NCBI RefSeq assembly: GCF_951229915.1
Contig: NZ_OX579588.1
Coordinates: 1,302,001-1,366,000 of the forward strand
Source: Candidatus Ornithobacterium hominis
GTDB taxonomy: Bacteria > Bacteroidota > Bacteroidia > Flavobacteriales > Weeksellaceae
Direction: 5' to 3'
DNA length: 64,000 nt
Shown: piece after piece, positions 51,997-61,260 of the stretch
Position numbering within the stretch: the stretch's first letter is position 1
Layout: the number at the start of each line of letters is the position of its first letter
Translations under genes and position numbers: made by a program
The notes under the pieces: model-generated
The model's input: only the letters and a program-made list of their open reading frames with translations
What the model was told of the DNA's origin: nothing
Databases searched by the model: none

Positions 51997-52902
51997 CTAA
52001 TTATTTTCTTGATTGATTTTAAATTGAGCTTTTTTATTATCCACTGTCACCAAATGCAAATCCCGCTGTGGAAAAGGAATGCTAAATCCATTCTCATCTA
52101 AAGCTTTCTTAGCAGATCGATTTAATTTCCATTTTGCTTTCAAATAATTTTCTGCTCTGGCATAGCCGTACATTGCTAAATTAACACTACTATCTCCAAA
52201 TTCATCGATTTCTAAAACATAGTCTTTCTCATCAAGTATAAGAGGTTCATTTTTAAACACTTCTAGTAAAATTTCTTTAGCTTTATCAAAATCATCATCG
52301 TATCCAATACCAATTTTAATTTCAACTCTTCTCATCCCATGTTTAGAGTAATTCTCTATGGGATTATTAAAAACATTCCCATTAGGCAAAATCACGGTTC
52401 TCATATCTGGAGTCAGCAAGACTGTTTGCAGAACAGAAATTTCAGTTACAGTCCCTTTTTTATCAAGAGATTGAATGTAGTCTCCGATTTTAAATGGCTT
52501 AAATAAAAGTATTAAAATTCCTCCTGCTAAATTTGATAAACTTCCTTGCAACGCCATCCCAACTCCCACAGCTAAACCACCTAAAAGGGCTACAAAAGCT
52601 GTAACTTCAAACCCAACAGTACTTAATGCAACTAGCAGAACTAAAATTTTAAAAATTATACTAATGAGACTTTTAATGAAGTTTAGCATTGAAATGCTAA
52701 TGTTTGGCCGCCTTAAGCCTATTATAATTATTTTAGAAAGTCTTTCTGCTAGCCAAAATCCAACAATCATGATAAGAATAGCACCGATAGTTTGCAGCCC
52801 ATAGGTGAAAATTTTATCTGACATATTATTCCAATCCCAATTCAAGACATTGAAATCAAGATTTTCTGTAGCACTCACTATATTTTGTGTATTTTCTTGC
52901 AT
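51997..52902 (-). CDS. Small-conductance mechanosensitive channel MscS
   Basis: 301 residues with three N-terminal membrane helices. The pore helix AFVALLGGLAVGVGMALQGSLSNLAGGILILLFKPFKIGDYI and the beta domain GTVTEISVLQTVLLTPDMRTVILPNGNVFN are MscS hallmarks. It releases solutes on membrane tension, complementing mscL at 1181. A single-gene unit. Confidence 0.93.
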   Translation of the reverse strand: MQENTQNIVSATENLDFNVLNWDWNNMSDKIFTYGLQTIGAILIMIVGFWLAERLSKIIIIGLRRPNISISMLNFIKSLISIIFKILVLLVALSTVGFEVTAFVALLGGLAVGVGMALQGSLSNLAGGILILLFKPFKIGDYIQSLDKKGTVTEISVLQTVLLTPDMRTVILPNGNVFNNPIENYSKHGMRRVEIKIGIGYDDDFDKAKEILLEVFKNEPLILDEKDYVLEIDEFGDSSVNLAMYGYARAENYLKAKWKLNRSAKKALDENGFSIPFPQRDLHLVTVDNKKAQFKINQENN

Positions 52903-52995
52903 AAGTTTTTGATTTATATTACAATATTAAAACAAAATCCCTTAAATGAGACTTCAAAATTAAGGGATTTTAAATACTAATTAATAAAATTTATT

Positions 52996-53442
52996 TTATT
53001 CAGGTACAACATCAAAAGTGAATTCACGCGCTACATCTCTGTGTGGTTTTACCAAAACATGGTAACGCCCCAAGCGTTTAATGTTTTTCCCTAAAATTTG
53101 AACGTGTTTACGCTCTATTTCTACACCTTTATCGTTTAAATATTTCGTCAAATCTGCGTTATTGATAGAACCAAATAATTTATCTCCTTCACCTACTTTT
53201 GCAGAAATTTCAATAGTTAAACCTTCTATAGAAGAAACAATTTTTTTAGCTTTTTCTATAGCTGCTTCCTCTTGCTCTCTCCTATCTTCTAAGATTTTAT
53301 TTAACACTTCACGATTGGCAGGTGTTGCTAATTTTGCTAAACCTTGAGGGATTAAAAAATTTCTACCGTATCCTGGTTTTACAGAAACAATTTCATATTC
53401 AAAACCAAGATTTTCTATGTCTTTATTTAAAATTACGTCCAT
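52996..53442 (-). CDS. rplI: Ribosomal protein L9
   Basis: 148 residues. The N-terminal domain MDVILNKDIENLGFEYEIVSVKPGYGRNFLIPQGLA is diagnostic, followed by the long helix and a C-terminal domain with KLFGSINNADL. Last gene of rpsF-rpsR-rplI, 16 bases after rpsR. Confidence 0.96.
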   Translation of the reverse strand: MDVILNKDIENLGFEYEIVSVKPGYGRNFLIPQGLAKLATPANREVLNKILEDRREQEEAAIEKAKKIVSSIEGLTIEISAKVGEGDKLFGSINNADLTKYLNDKGVEIERKHVQILGKNIKRLGRYHVLVKPHRDVAREFTFDVVPE

Positions 53443-53458
53443 TTTGTCTTGATTTTAA

Positions 53459-53761
53459 TTATTTTAATAAATCTGTTTCATAAGGCAACAAAGCTAAATG
53501 ACGAGCTCGTTTGACTGCTTGAGCTACTTTTCTTTGATACTTTAGAGATGTTCCTGTATATCTTCTTGGTAAAATTTTACCTTGTTCATTTACAAATTGA
53601 AGTAAAAAATCTGGATCTTTATAATCAACATACTTGATTCCAAATCGTCTGAATCGACAGAACATTTCTGTTGATTGAGTTTCTATATCTATCGGAGTTA
53701 AGTACCTGATTTCAGATTCTCCTCCTTCTGCTACCTGTTTTGCTAAATCATCTATAGCCAT
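53459..53761 (-). CDS. rpsR: Ribosomal protein S18
   Basis: 100 residues; the core [51 protein letters not shown] is typical. A longer N-terminal extension than E. coli (about 25 residues) is common in Bacteroidota. It partners S6; rpsF is 3 bases upstream. Confidence 0.96.
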   Translation of the reverse strand: MAIDDLAKQVAEGGESEIRYLTPIDIETQSTEMFCRFRRFGIKYVDYKDPDFLLQFVNEQGKILPRRYTGTSLKYQRKVAQAVKRARHLALLPYETDLLK

Positions 53762-53764
53762 CGC

Positions 53765-54109
53765 TTAATTTTTATTTTTTTCTGCTTTTTTCTTTCTTCT
53801 ATCCTCAGCCCAATCAACTCCGTGCTTATCTAATTTCACGGTAAGGTATCTAATTACACGCTCATCTCTTTTAAACATTAGTTCTAAATCGCTGATGGTG
53901 TTACCTTCTGCTTTAAACTCAATCAGATTGTAAAATCCATTTCTTTTCAACTGGATTGGGTAAGCTAATTTGCGTAAACCCCAGTTTTCTTGATGCACAA
54001 TTTCTGCATTGTTTTCTTTCAAAAAGCTTTCTACTTTTTTAACTGCTTCCTCTACCTGAGAATCAGATAGAACGGGAGTTAAAATGAAAACAGTTTCATA
54101 ATGATTCAT
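53765..54109 (-). CDS. rpsF: Ribosomal protein S6
   Basis: 114 residues. [39 protein letters not shown] and [18 protein letters not shown] identify S6. First gene of rpsF-rpsR-rplI. No primosomal priB or ssb is interposed. Confidence 0.96.
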   Translation of the reverse strand: MNHYETVFILTPVLSDSQVEEAVKKVESFLKENNAEIVHQENWGLRKLAYPIQLKRNGFYNLIEFKAEGNTISDLELMFKRDERVIRYLTVKLDKHGVDWAEDRRKKKAEKNKN

Positions 54110-54133
54110 TTATAAAAATTTTAATTTGGAGTG

Positions 54134-54141
54134 CAAAAGTA
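54134..54141 (-). promoter_or_regulatory. -7 box of the rpsF operon
   Basis: Reverse strand TACTTTTG matches TAnnTTTG. No clear -33 TTTG; a palindrome core lies about 28 bases further upstream. Confidence 0.42.
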
Positions 54142-54159
54142 CAAAAATTTTAAATACTA

Positions 54160-54184
54160 AAAAATTTAAAGGCTTTTTAAATTT
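54160..54184 (+). repeat. Dispersed palindrome (G form), degenerate, upstream of rpsF
   Basis: Core AAGGCTT at 54169-54175 with left arm AAAATTTA and right arm TTTAAATTTT. Confidence 0.6.
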
Positions 54185-54453
54185 TCAAATTATACAAATT
54201 GATATTCTGAGTCAATAAATTTCAAGTTTTAGCTAAAAATATGACTCTAATCAACTTTAAATCAATTAGTTTGAATTTAATTGATTTGTAATAAAAGTTT
54301 TCTTGACTTGGTGTTTTTTATAATTCTTTCAAAACTATTTTGTAACTTGACTCAAAGTTAGATTTAATAACATTACACTTAAAATCAATATGATACGTTT
54401 GTTTTTAGTAGTTTAAATCACTTTTTTTACCTCTTGCTACGGGGCTAAGTAAT

Positions 54454-54478
54454 AATTTTTTTAAGCCTTAAAAAATTT
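54454..54478 (-). repeat. Dispersed palindrome (C form) downstream of the antiporter gene
   Basis: Core AAGCCTT at 54463-54469 with arms AATTTTTTT and AAAAAATTT. Confidence 0.9.
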
Positions 54479-54517
54479 ATTTTAAAATTTTTCTATAGAT
54501 TCTAAATTTAATTTTAA

Positions 54518-55993
54518 TTACAAACCACTTTTTAAGTCTATTAAGACTTCATTGACTTGAGCCAAACTTTCTTCTTTGTCTAATAAAATGACTAAAACAT
54601 CATGCGCTTGAATCAATGTTGAGCCGCCTGGCCGCACAAAACTTCCATTTCTTTTTATCATTGTAATGAAAGCTGATTCAGGGAAATGTAAGTCGATAAT
54701 TCTCTTGTTTACAGCAAAACTATTTACTGGAATTTCAATTTCTTTCATAGCAGATTTTGGTAAATCTAAGAAATAGCGCTCATTCATAGCAACTGGTTTT
54801 ACTTTCTCTGGTAATGCTACATGAAGCCATTTTGCAACGATAGATAAAGTCGTACCTTGCAATAAAACCGAGGTTACCGAAATGAAGAATACGATGTTAA
54901 AAATCATATTTGCTTTGTCTACCCCTGCTAATAATGGGTAAGTGGCAAATACAATTGGTACCGCTCCGCGCAGCCCTACCCAAGAGATATAAAATCTACG
55001 GCGTAATCTCATTTTAAAAAACATTAAGCTTAAAAAAACTCCAACGGGACGAGCTATGAAAATTAAAAATAAAGAAATTAATAAGCCAATTCCAACGTAC
55101 GGTATAATTTGTTTTGGGAAAACAAGTAAGCCTAATGTGAGGAATAGCACAATTTGCATTAGCCATGCTAGGCCGTCAAACATCTTTAGAATGGTGTTTT
55201 TATGAATCAAATCTTGATTCCCAAGGTAAACTGCACAGACGTAAATGGCTAAAAATCCGTTGCCTCCTACAAAATCAGTGGCTGAGAATGTAATAAACAT
55301 GAGTGAAATAGCTAAAACTGGATATAAACCCTCGAAGCCAAGTTTAATTCTGTTGATGATAATTTTACTCAAAACACCAAAGCCAAAACCTAATGCTCCG
55401 CCTAAAATCATTTGTTGCAAAAACAGTGGAATGATGGAAAAAAAGCCTTGCTCTGGGTTCATAACCAGCGATAGAAATGCAATGGTAAGAACATAGGCCA
55501 TCGGGTCGTTACTACCACTCTCTAGCTCTAGCGTTGGGCGAAGATTTGCCTTGAGTGCCAAGCTTTTAGATCGAAGAATGGAGAATACCGCTGCCGCATC
55601 TGTAGAGGAAACAATGGAACCTAAAAGTAAACTCTCATATATAGTAAAATCAGTGATATAGTAAACAAAAATTCCTAATGAAACCGCTGTGAGAAAAACT
55701 CCCATGGTGGAGAGTGCTATTCCTTCTTTTAGAATCGGCTTTACAGCCTTCCAATTAGTATCTAGCCCCCCTGAGAATAAAATAAAGTTTAATGAAACAA
55801 TACCAATAAATTGAGCAATCTCAGGACTATCAAAATTAATGCGCCCAATTCCATCTGAACCTGCCAACATACCTATAGCCAAGAAAAGCAAAAGTGTGGG
55901 AACACCAAACTTATAAGAGGTTTTCCCAACTACTATACTGATAAAAAGTAAGAGAGAACCAATTAATACAATGTTTTCGATGGTAATATTCAT
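54518..55993 (-). CDS. NhaP-type K+(Na+)/H+ antiporter with TrkA-C domain
   Basis: 491 residues. About twelve membrane helices to residue 390 include FSGGLDTNWKAVKPIL, SIVSSTDAAAVFSILR, LELESGSNDPMAYVLT (the NDP ion site) and WVGLRGAVPIVFATYPL. The C-terminal TrkA-C part (about 410-491) has IIDLHFPESAFITMIKRNG and VLVILLDKEE. It resembles CvrA/NhaP2, which exports K+ or Na+ for protons. Confidence 0.9.
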   Translation of the reverse strand: MNITIENIVLIGSLLLFISIVVGKTSYKFGVPTLLLFLAIGMLAGSDGIGRINFDSPEIAQFIGIVSLNFILFSGGLDTNWKAVKPILKEGIALSTMGVFLTAVSLGIFVYYITDFTIYESLLLGSIVSSTDAAAVFSILRSKSLALKANLRPTLELESGSNDPMAYVLTIAFLSLVMNPEQGFFSIIPLFLQQMILGGALGFGFGVLSKIIINRIKLGFEGLYPVLAISLMFITFSATDFVGGNGFLAIYVCAVYLGNQDLIHKNTILKMFDGLAWLMQIVLFLTLGLLVFPKQIIPYVGIGLLISLFLIFIARPVGVFLSLMFFKMRLRRRFYISWVGLRGAVPIVFATYPLLAGVDKANMIFNIVFFISVTSVLLQGTTLSIVAKWLHVALPEKVKPVAMNERYFLDLPKSAMKEIEIPVNSFAVNKRIIDLHFPESAFITMIKRNGSFVRPGGSTLIQAHDVLVILLDKEESLAQVNEVLIDLKSGL

Positions 55994-56101
55994 AGACTAA
56001 AAATTGTTAATTAATGAAATAATTTGTCATTATTTCATTTTTTGCAAAGTTAAAAAAATACTTTGTTTCTAGTTTCGAACTTACCTAAATTATAGCTTCT
56101 A

Positions 56102-56126
56102 TTTTTTCTTAAGGCTTAGAAAATTC
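56102..56126 (+). repeat. Dispersed palindrome (G form), intergenic
   Basis: Core AAGGCTT at 56111-56117 with arms ATTTTTTCTT and AGAAAATT. Confidence 0.8.
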
Positions 56127-56284
56127 AAGATAAATTTGATTTATAATTTCACTACAGCTTAAAAATAGATTTTTTTTCATATCAGAGAAAAAGGCTCATT
56201 CACGATTAATTTTCATCATTAAAGCTTTTGTGTAAATTCAATCTTTAGAATTTAATCCACTGAAAATCAATCAAAAGAATATCA

Positions 56285-57502
56285 CTAAACTTTTAATCTC
56301 CTCATTTTTGCCATGTAAAAGCCATCATATCCCGTTTCGCTAGGCCAAAGCATTCGGTCTTCTACAAATTCAAAGTTTTGATTTTCTTCTAAAAAGGCTT
56401 GAACTTGTTGTTTATTTTCGGCAGGGAAAATCGAGCAAGTGGCATAAATCAGTAATCCCTCTTTTTTTACCATCCCAGCGTAATTTCTCAAAATTTCCTT
56501 TTGCTCTTTCAAAACACGGTCAAAAAACGGAAAATCAATCTTATATTTTGCATCAGGATTACGGCCGAGAATTCCCATGCCTGTGCAAGGTGCATCAATC
56601 AAAACTCTGTCAAAAGATTGGTGAAAACGCTTGATGGTTTTACTGGATTCAATGAATTTGATCTGCACATTATGCGAATGATTTCGCTTGGCACGTCGCT
56701 TCAATTCCTTTAATTTCCATTCATAAATATCCATCGAAATGATTTGACCTTTATTTTCCATCAATGCAGAGAGGTGCAAAGATTTCCCACCAGCACCAGC
56801 ACACGCATCTGCCACACGCATTCCAGGTTTTACTTCACAAAAATGAGCAACCTGTTGTGATGAAGCATCTTGCATTTCAAAACTTCCATCTTTAAAAGCT
56901 TGCGTCAAAAAAATATTTTCTTTTTCCGCCAGCACCAGAGCTTCGGGGAACTTCTGCAGAGGTTTTACTTCTACATTTTCTTTTTTTAATTTTTTAATTA
57001 ATTCGCTTCGGGAATTCACCAGCGTATTCGTGCGTAAAATAGCAGGTGCAGGCTGATTCATCACTTGAATTTCTTTCCAAAAACGTTCAGGTAATTGTTG
57101 TAAGCCTAGAGCTTTCAATTCCTCACTCACAGATTGCTCTATCGCTGGATCTCGATGAGCATCTCTAAAGTTTTTTTTGACTTTCTCTCGATTGATTTTT
57201 AACGACTTAAACTCATCTAAATCTGGTATTTCAGCATCATTGATTATCATCCATGTGGCAATAAACTTCCAGTAATTTTTTTGCTCTAAACTATTTCCCG
57301 AAGCGTAGTTGATGAGTCGTTTCCAGCGCACACATTCATAGATGAGTTCCGCCACAAAACCGCGGTCTCTACTCCCCCACTGCTTATTGCGTTTAAAGCA
57401 CTTCTCGATTTCCTTATCGGTATATTTATTTTCTAAAAAGACTGCTTTCAGAATTTCTATACTACCAACGTACAAATTTCTGTATGGTAAAAAATCCTTC
57501 AT
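56285..57502 (-). CDS. RsmB-type rRNA (cytosine-C5) methyltransferase
   Basis: 405 residues. An N-terminal NusB-like RNA-binding region precedes the SAM domain: VADACAGAGGKSLHLSALM, ISMDIYEWKLKELKRRAKR, VLIDAPCTGMGILGRNPDAK with the catalytic PC, and LLIYATCSIFPAENKQQ with the second Cys. It methylates a cytosine of 16S rRNA, probably C967; other NOP2/Sun targets are possible. A palindrome abuts its start. Confidence 0.9.
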   Translation of the reverse strand: MKDFLPYRNLYVGSIEILKAVFLENKYTDKEIEKCFKRNKQWGSRDRGFVAELIYECVRWKRLINYASGNSLEQKNYWKFIATWMIINDAEIPDLDEFKSLKINREKVKKNFRDAHRDPAIEQSVSEELKALGLQQLPERFWKEIQVMNQPAPAILRTNTLVNSRSELIKKLKKENVEVKPLQKFPEALVLAEKENIFLTQAFKDGSFEMQDASSQQVAHFCEVKPGMRVADACAGAGGKSLHLSALMENKGQIISMDIYEWKLKELKRRAKRNHSHNVQIKFIESSKTIKRFHQSFDRVLIDAPCTGMGILGRNPDAKYKIDFPFFDRVLKEQKEILRNYAGMVKKEGLLIYATCSIFPAENKQQVQAFLEENQNFEFVEDRMLWPSETGYDGFYMAKMRRLKV

Positions 57503-57525
57503 TTTTTTAAAGGCTTAAAAAATTT
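57501..57525 (+). repeat. Dispersed palindrome (G form) abutting the methyltransferase start
   Basis: Core AAGGCTT at 57510-57516 with arms ATTTTTTTA and AAAAAATTT, directly upstream of the ATG. Confidence 0.88.
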
Positions 57526-57561
57526 AAATTTTAAACAAATTTTTAAAGTATATTTAAATTA

Positions 57562-57614
57562 TTTTTTTTAAAGGCTTAAAAAATTTTTCAGTTTTTCTAA
57601 GCCTTAAAAAAATT
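57562..57614. repeat. Two facing palindromes at the rny stop
   Basis: Cores AAGGCTT at 57571-57577 and AAGCCTT at 57599-57605. Both have AT arms, and the second abuts the rny stop codon. With the copy at 57510 this is the densest cluster of the window. Confidence 0.88.
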
Positions 57615-59217
57615 ATTTTGCGATGTGAACAGATCTCGTTTCTCTTATCACCGTGACTTTCACTTGCCCAGGGTAAGTCATCTCGTTTTGAATCTTATCC
57701 ATAATCAGGAAAGAAAGTTCTTTCGCACGCAAATCATCAACTTTCTCACTCTCTACCATCACGCGTAGTTCTCGCCCAGCTTGTATTGCATAAGCTTTTT
57801 CTACCCCGCTGAAGCCTAAAGCCGTGCTTTCTAAATCTTTCAAACGCTGGATGTAACTTTCCATTGCTTGTCTGCGGGCTCCAGGCCTAGCTCCGCTGAT
57901 GGCATCTGCCACTTGAATAATGGGTGAAAGCAGAGAAGTCATTTCAATCTCATCATGGTGTGCACCAATTGCATTCACCACATCGGGGTGTTCACCAAAT
58001 TTTTCGGCCCAATTCATTCCTAGAATAGCGTGTGGTAATTCTGATTCCTGCTCAGGTACTTTACCTATATCGTGTAGCAAACCAGCGCGTTTTGCCAGCT
58101 TAGGATTTAGCCCCAATTCTGCTGCCAAAGTTCCTGCAATGTGAGCCACCTCTCGTGAATGCTGTAAAAGGTTTTGCCCGTAAGAAGACCTGAATTTCAT
58201 TCGCCCAATGATTTTTATCAATTCTGAATTCAGCCCATGAATTCCTAAATCAATCACTGTTTTCTTACCGATTTTGATGATTTCATCTTCGATTTGTTTT
58301 GACGTTTTATTCACCACATCTTCAATTCTACCTGGGTGAATTCGCCCATCAGTCACTAATTTATGCAAAGACAAACGTGCAATTTCTCGACGCACGGGGT
58401 CAAAACATGAGAGGACAATTGCTTCTGGCGTATCATCCACGATGATTTCCACGCCTGTAGCCGCTTCCAAGGCTCGGATATTTCGCCCTTCACGCCCGAT
58501 GATCCGCCCCTTTACATCATCATTTTCTAAATTAAATACAGAAATTGAATTTTCTATAGCCTGCTCTGTACCAATGCGTTGAATGGTTTGAATCACAATT
58601 TTACGGGCTTCATCTTGTGCATTCATTTGAGCTTCATCTATAATTTCTTGAATCTGAGCCTGAGCCTTAGTTTTCGCCTCTTCTTTCAAGCTATTTACCA
58701 ACTCGGCTCGTGCTTCCTCTGCGGAATAACCTGAAATTTTTTCTAATAAATCGACTTGCCTTCTATGATTAGCATTGACCTCATCTACTTTTTTGTTCAA
58801 TGCCAATTTTTTCTCTTCCATTTCTGCCAACTCGGTCGTAAGCGTTTTTCGATTTTTCTTTAAATCAGAGAGACCTTCATTGAGTTTGTGCTCTTTTTCC
58901 TTTATTTGATTCTCTTTTTCACCAATTTTTCTTTCCCGTTGGTTAACGCTTTCTTCGTGTTGAGCCTTTAATTCCAAAAATTTTTCTTTCGCTTGTAAAA
59001 TTTTCTCTTTTTTAATGCTTTCACCTTCTTTTTCAGCTTCTTTCACCAAAGTTTCTGATTCTATTTTCTTTTTTAAGGCATTTTTTTCAATTTCATCAAC
59101 TTTCTTTTTAGCTTCTTCTAATAAAATAGCGCCTTGATTATCTATCTTTTTCTTGGTAAGAAAAAAAGATAACAAAGCTCCAATTATAAAACCTATAATT
59201 CCAATAACGTATTCCAT
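57613..59217 (-). CDS. rny: Ribonuclease Y
   Basis: 534 residues. An N-terminal membrane helix (3-19) is followed by a long coiled coil (25-190). The KH domain has [33 protein letters not shown] near residue 235, and the HD phosphohydrolase part has [21 protein letters not shown] near 380. It initiates mRNA decay at the membrane. The probable 6S RNA gene and zapA lie immediately upstream. Confidence 0.96.
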   Translation of the reverse strand: MEYVIGIIGFIIGALLSFFLTKKKIDNQGAILLEEAKKKVDEIEKNALKKKIESETLVKEAEKEGESIKKEKILQAKEKFLELKAQHEESVNQRERKIGEKENQIKEKEHKLNEGLSDLKKNRKTLTTELAEMEEKKLALNKKVDEVNANHRRQVDLLEKISGYSAEEARAELVNSLKEEAKTKAQAQIQEIIDEAQMNAQDEARKIVIQTIQRIGTEQAIENSISVFNLENDDVKGRIIGREGRNIRALEAATGVEIIVDDTPEAIVLSCFDPVRREIARLSLHKLVTDGRIHPGRIEDVVNKTSKQIEDEIIKIGKKTVIDLGIHGLNSELIKIIGRMKFRSSYGQNLLQHSREVAHIAGTLAAELGLNPKLAKRAGLLHDIGKVPEQESELPHAILGMNWAEKFGEHPDVVNAIGAHHDEIEMTSLLSPIIQVADAISGARPGARRQAMESYIQRLKDLESTALGFSGVEKAYAIQAGRELRVMVESEKVDDLRAKELSFLIMDKIQNEMTYPGQVKVTVIRETRSVHIAK

Positions 59218-59261
59218 ATTTTATATTTATTTAGAGCTGCTCTCGCAGCATATCATTCATC

Positions 59262-59446
59262 AAAAAAAAACCACATTAGCTCAGGTGATTTGTGTAAAAC
59301 TCCTAAATAACAGGATTTGGGCTATCTCGGTATTCAAACTTCCGCTGCTTCAATACCAAACTGGTGGCGGCTTGTTTTAGAACCGATTTTTACCCGGTAA
59401 TACAATACTCGTTGAGTTTACCAAATAATGTTAGAACTAATGTGGG
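59262..59446 (-). ncRNA. ssrS: Probable 6S RNA
   Basis: About 185 bases on the reverse strand between zapA and rny with no open frame. The ends pair: CCACATTAG (59437-59445) with CTAATGTGG (59271-59279), and the 3' strand runs into nine T, a terminator end. Inside, GGTAAACTC can pair with GAGTTTTAC and a large unpaired centre remains, like the rod-with-bubble of 6S RNA. Location directly downstream of zapA is the classical ssrS position. 6S RNA binds RNA polymerase holoenzyme. Assignment rests on shape and synteny, not on a model search. Confidence 0.6.
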
Positions 59447-59459
59447 TAACTATTTAAAC

Positions 59460-59471
59460 TGCCTTTCGGCA
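59460..59471 (-). other. GNRA-type hairpin after zapA
   Basis: The reverse strand reads TGCC-GAAA-GGCA, a short stem with a GNRA tetraloop between the zapA stop and the 6S-like RNA. It may mark processing or the 3' end of the zapA message. Confidence 0.45.
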
Positions 59472-59487
59472 AAAGGAACTTCTCTTG

Positions 59488-59778
59488 TTAGATGAAATTT
59501 CTTCTAATTTCCTCAATTAATGCATCTAATTTTTTTTCGATCTCACTAGAATTAGACATCTCAGTTTGCTCATGATACAAGCTTTTTGAAACGTACTGCA
59601 AGGCACACATAGCCAAAGCATCTTGGTGGTCTCGCAATTCATACTTTTCTTCAAACTGACTGATTGATTCTTTGATGATTTTTGCTGCTTTTCGCACGAT
59701 CTCCTCTTCATCTGCCGTGATGTGCATCGGGTATTCTCTGCCCGAAATCGCTATTTTAACCTTATGCCTATTCATCAT
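59488..59778 (-). CDS. zapA: Cell division protein ZapA
   Basis: 96 residues. VKIAISGREYPMHITADEEEIVRKAAKIIKESI and DALAMCALQYVSKSLY match the ZapA globular part, followed by a coiled-coil C-terminus. It bundles FtsZ filaments at mid-cell. It follows a small coiled-coil gene by 9 bases. Confidence 0.9.
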   Translation of the reverse strand: MMNRHKVKIAISGREYPMHITADEEEIVRKAAKIIKESISQFEEKYELRDHQDALAMCALQYVSKSLYHEQTEMSNSSEIEKKLDALIEEIRRNFI

Positions 59779-59787
59779 CTACAATCT

Positions 59788-60090
59788 TCACAAATTAGCT
59801 TTACTCACCTCAGCAATACAATAATCAACCTCCTTTATCAACTGATTTAATTTAAACTTCATCAACCGCCGATGTTTAGGGTTCCCTCCCAAGGCACCAG
59901 CCACCTTTAATTGTTTATTTATATTTTGAAGTTCTTGAATTCTTACCTGTTGCTGATAGATGCTTTCCTCCAAGCGTTCATTTTCCTCTTTGAGTTTAGC
60001 CAGTTGTGCCTTTTGTTTTTCATACGAAATCAAAAGCTCGTGCACTTCACCTTCCAATTCATTCCATTTATTCTGTACAGCAGCATTCAT
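59788..60090 (-). CDS. Small coiled-coil protein upstream of zapA
   Basis: 100 residues. Residues 8-65 form a continuous coiled coil (HELLISYEKQKAQLAKLKEE, VRIQELQNINKQLK), followed by a short basic end KHRRLMKFKLNQLIKEVDYCIAEV. Pairing with zapA suggests a ZapB-like divisome role, but I recognise no named family. A TAAATTTG -7 box lies at 60120-60127. Confidence 0.75.
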   Translation of the reverse strand: MNAAVQNKWNELEGEVHELLISYEKQKAQLAKLKEENERLEESIYQQQVRIQELQNINKQLKVAGALGGNPKHRRLMKFKLNQLIKEVDYCIAEVSKANL

Positions 60091-60119
60091 CTTTCAAGAA
60101 CGTTAATTCTAACACTCAA

Positions 60120-60127
60120 CAAATTTA
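60120..60127 (-). promoter_or_regulatory. -7 box of the coiled-coil/zapA unit
   Basis: Reverse strand TAAATTTG, 30 bases upstream of the ATG. No -33 TTTG at standard spacing. Confidence 0.35.
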
Positions 60128-60200
60128 AGCTTTTTTTTTAACAATTTTAAAAAGTAATTTAAAGGATTCTTCTAAATTCTATTTTTTATTCTAGATTAAT

Positions 60201-60208
60201 TAACTTTG
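60201..60208 (+). promoter_or_regulatory. -7 box of trxB
   Basis: TAACTTTG matches TAnnTTTG, 16 bases before the trxB ATG, implying a very short 5' UTR. Confidence 0.45.
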
Positions 60209-60223
60209 TGTAAACTTAAAAAA

Positions 60224-61168
60224 ATGACAGAACAAATTCATAAAACCATCATTATTGGTTCGGGACCTGCTGGCTACACCGCTGCTATTTATGCAGCACG
60301 AGCAGATATGAAACCTCTTCTATTGACTGGAATGGAACCAGGCGGGCAATTAACTACCACTACCGATGTAGAAAACTTCCCTGGTTACCCCGATGGCATC
60401 AAGGGCCCTGAAATGATGACAGATTTGCAAAAACAGGCTGAAAGATTTGGCACTGAAATCGTTTTTGACTTAGTTAATGAAGTAATTTTTTCTGAGGAAG
60501 AAAAAGGAATTCATACCATAAAAACAAGCAATGGCAAAGAGTTTAAAACTTATTCTGTCATTATTTCTACTGGTGCTTCTGCAAAGTATTTAGGCTTAGA
60601 AGATGAGAAAAAATATGCTGGGAGCGGCGTTTCTGCTTGTGCAACTTGCGACGGATTCTTCTACAAAGGGAAAGATGTTGCGGTAGTTGGCGGTGGCGAT
60701 ACAGCTGCTGAAGAAGCAACTTATTTATCTCATTTATGCAATAAAGTCTATCTGCTCGTAAGAAGAGATGAGTTCCGTGCCTCTAAAGCGATGGAAGCTC
60801 GTGTGATGAAAACACAAAACATCGAAGTGCTATTTCACCATGAACTGGAAGGTTTGAGTGGAGAAAATGTGGTAGAAAAAGCTCATGTTTTCAACAACCA
60901 AACTGGTGAAAAACAAGAATTAAAAGTAGATGGAGTCTTCATTGCTATCGGGCACAAACCTAATACCGATTTATTCCAAGGGAAATTAGATATGGACGAG
61001 GCGGGCTATCTCATTACCCAACCAAAAAGCACAAGAACCAAACTTCCTGGGGTTTTTGCGGCTGGAGATGTGCAAGATAAGATTTACCGCCAAGCCATTA
61101 CTGCAGCAGGCTCTGGTTGTATGGCTGCTCTGGATGCTGAAAAATATTTAATGCAAATTTTTGATTAA
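60224..61168 (+). CDS. trxB: Thioredoxin-disulfide reductase
   Basis: 314 residues from the ATG at 60224; the frame opens 6 codons earlier, but the -7 box lies there. FAD motif IIGSGPAGYTAAIYAARA at 10-27, redox CATC at Cys139 and Cys142, NADPH motif VAVVGGGDTAAEEA, and C-terminal GVFAAGDVQDKIYRQAITAAGSG. It reduces thioredoxin, which in turn serves Tpx and MsrA. Confidence 0.96.
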   Translation: MTEQIHKTIIIGSGPAGYTAAIYAARADMKPLLLTGMEPGGQLTTTTDVENFPGYPDGIKGPEMMTDLQKQAERFGTEIVFDLVNEVIFSEEEKGIHTIKTSNGKEFKTYSVIISTGASAKYLGLEDEKKYAGSGVSACATCDGFFYKGKDVAVVGGGDTAAEEATYLSHLCNKVYLLVRRDEFRASKAMEARVMKTQNIEVLFHHELEGLSGENVVEKAHVFNNQTGEKQELKVDGVFIAIGHKPNTDLFQGKLDMDEAGYLITQPKSTRTKLPGVFAAGDVQDKIYRQAITAAGSGCMAALDAEKYLMQIFD

Positions 61169-61191
61169 ATTTTTTAAGGCTTAAAAAATTT
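61167..61191 (+). repeat. Dispersed palindrome (G form) at the trxB stop
   Basis: Core AAGGCTT at 61176-61182 with complete arms AAATTTTTT and AAAAAATTT; a perfect copy that starts within the trxB stop codon. Confidence 0.93.
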
Positions 61192-61200
61192 TCAGCATAA

Positions 61201-61239
61201 AAAAGACAAGTTTCAATAGTAAGAAGTTTGTCTTTTTTT
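61201..61239. terminator. Bidirectional terminator between trxB and copA
   Basis: AAAAGACAA and TTGTCTTTT form the stem around an 18-base loop, with flanking A and T runs. Confidence 0.85.
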
Positions 61240-61260
61240 ATGCCTTTAAATTTTTTTCAT

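Larger units (their letters stand above)
54110..54517. other. Intergenic region upstream of rpsF
   Basis: 408 bases between the rpsF start and the end of the antiporter gene. The reverse strand has TACTTTTG at 54134-54141, a -7 box 25 bases before rpsF. Two palindromes have cores at 54169 and 54463. No gene is seen. Confidence 0.5.
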
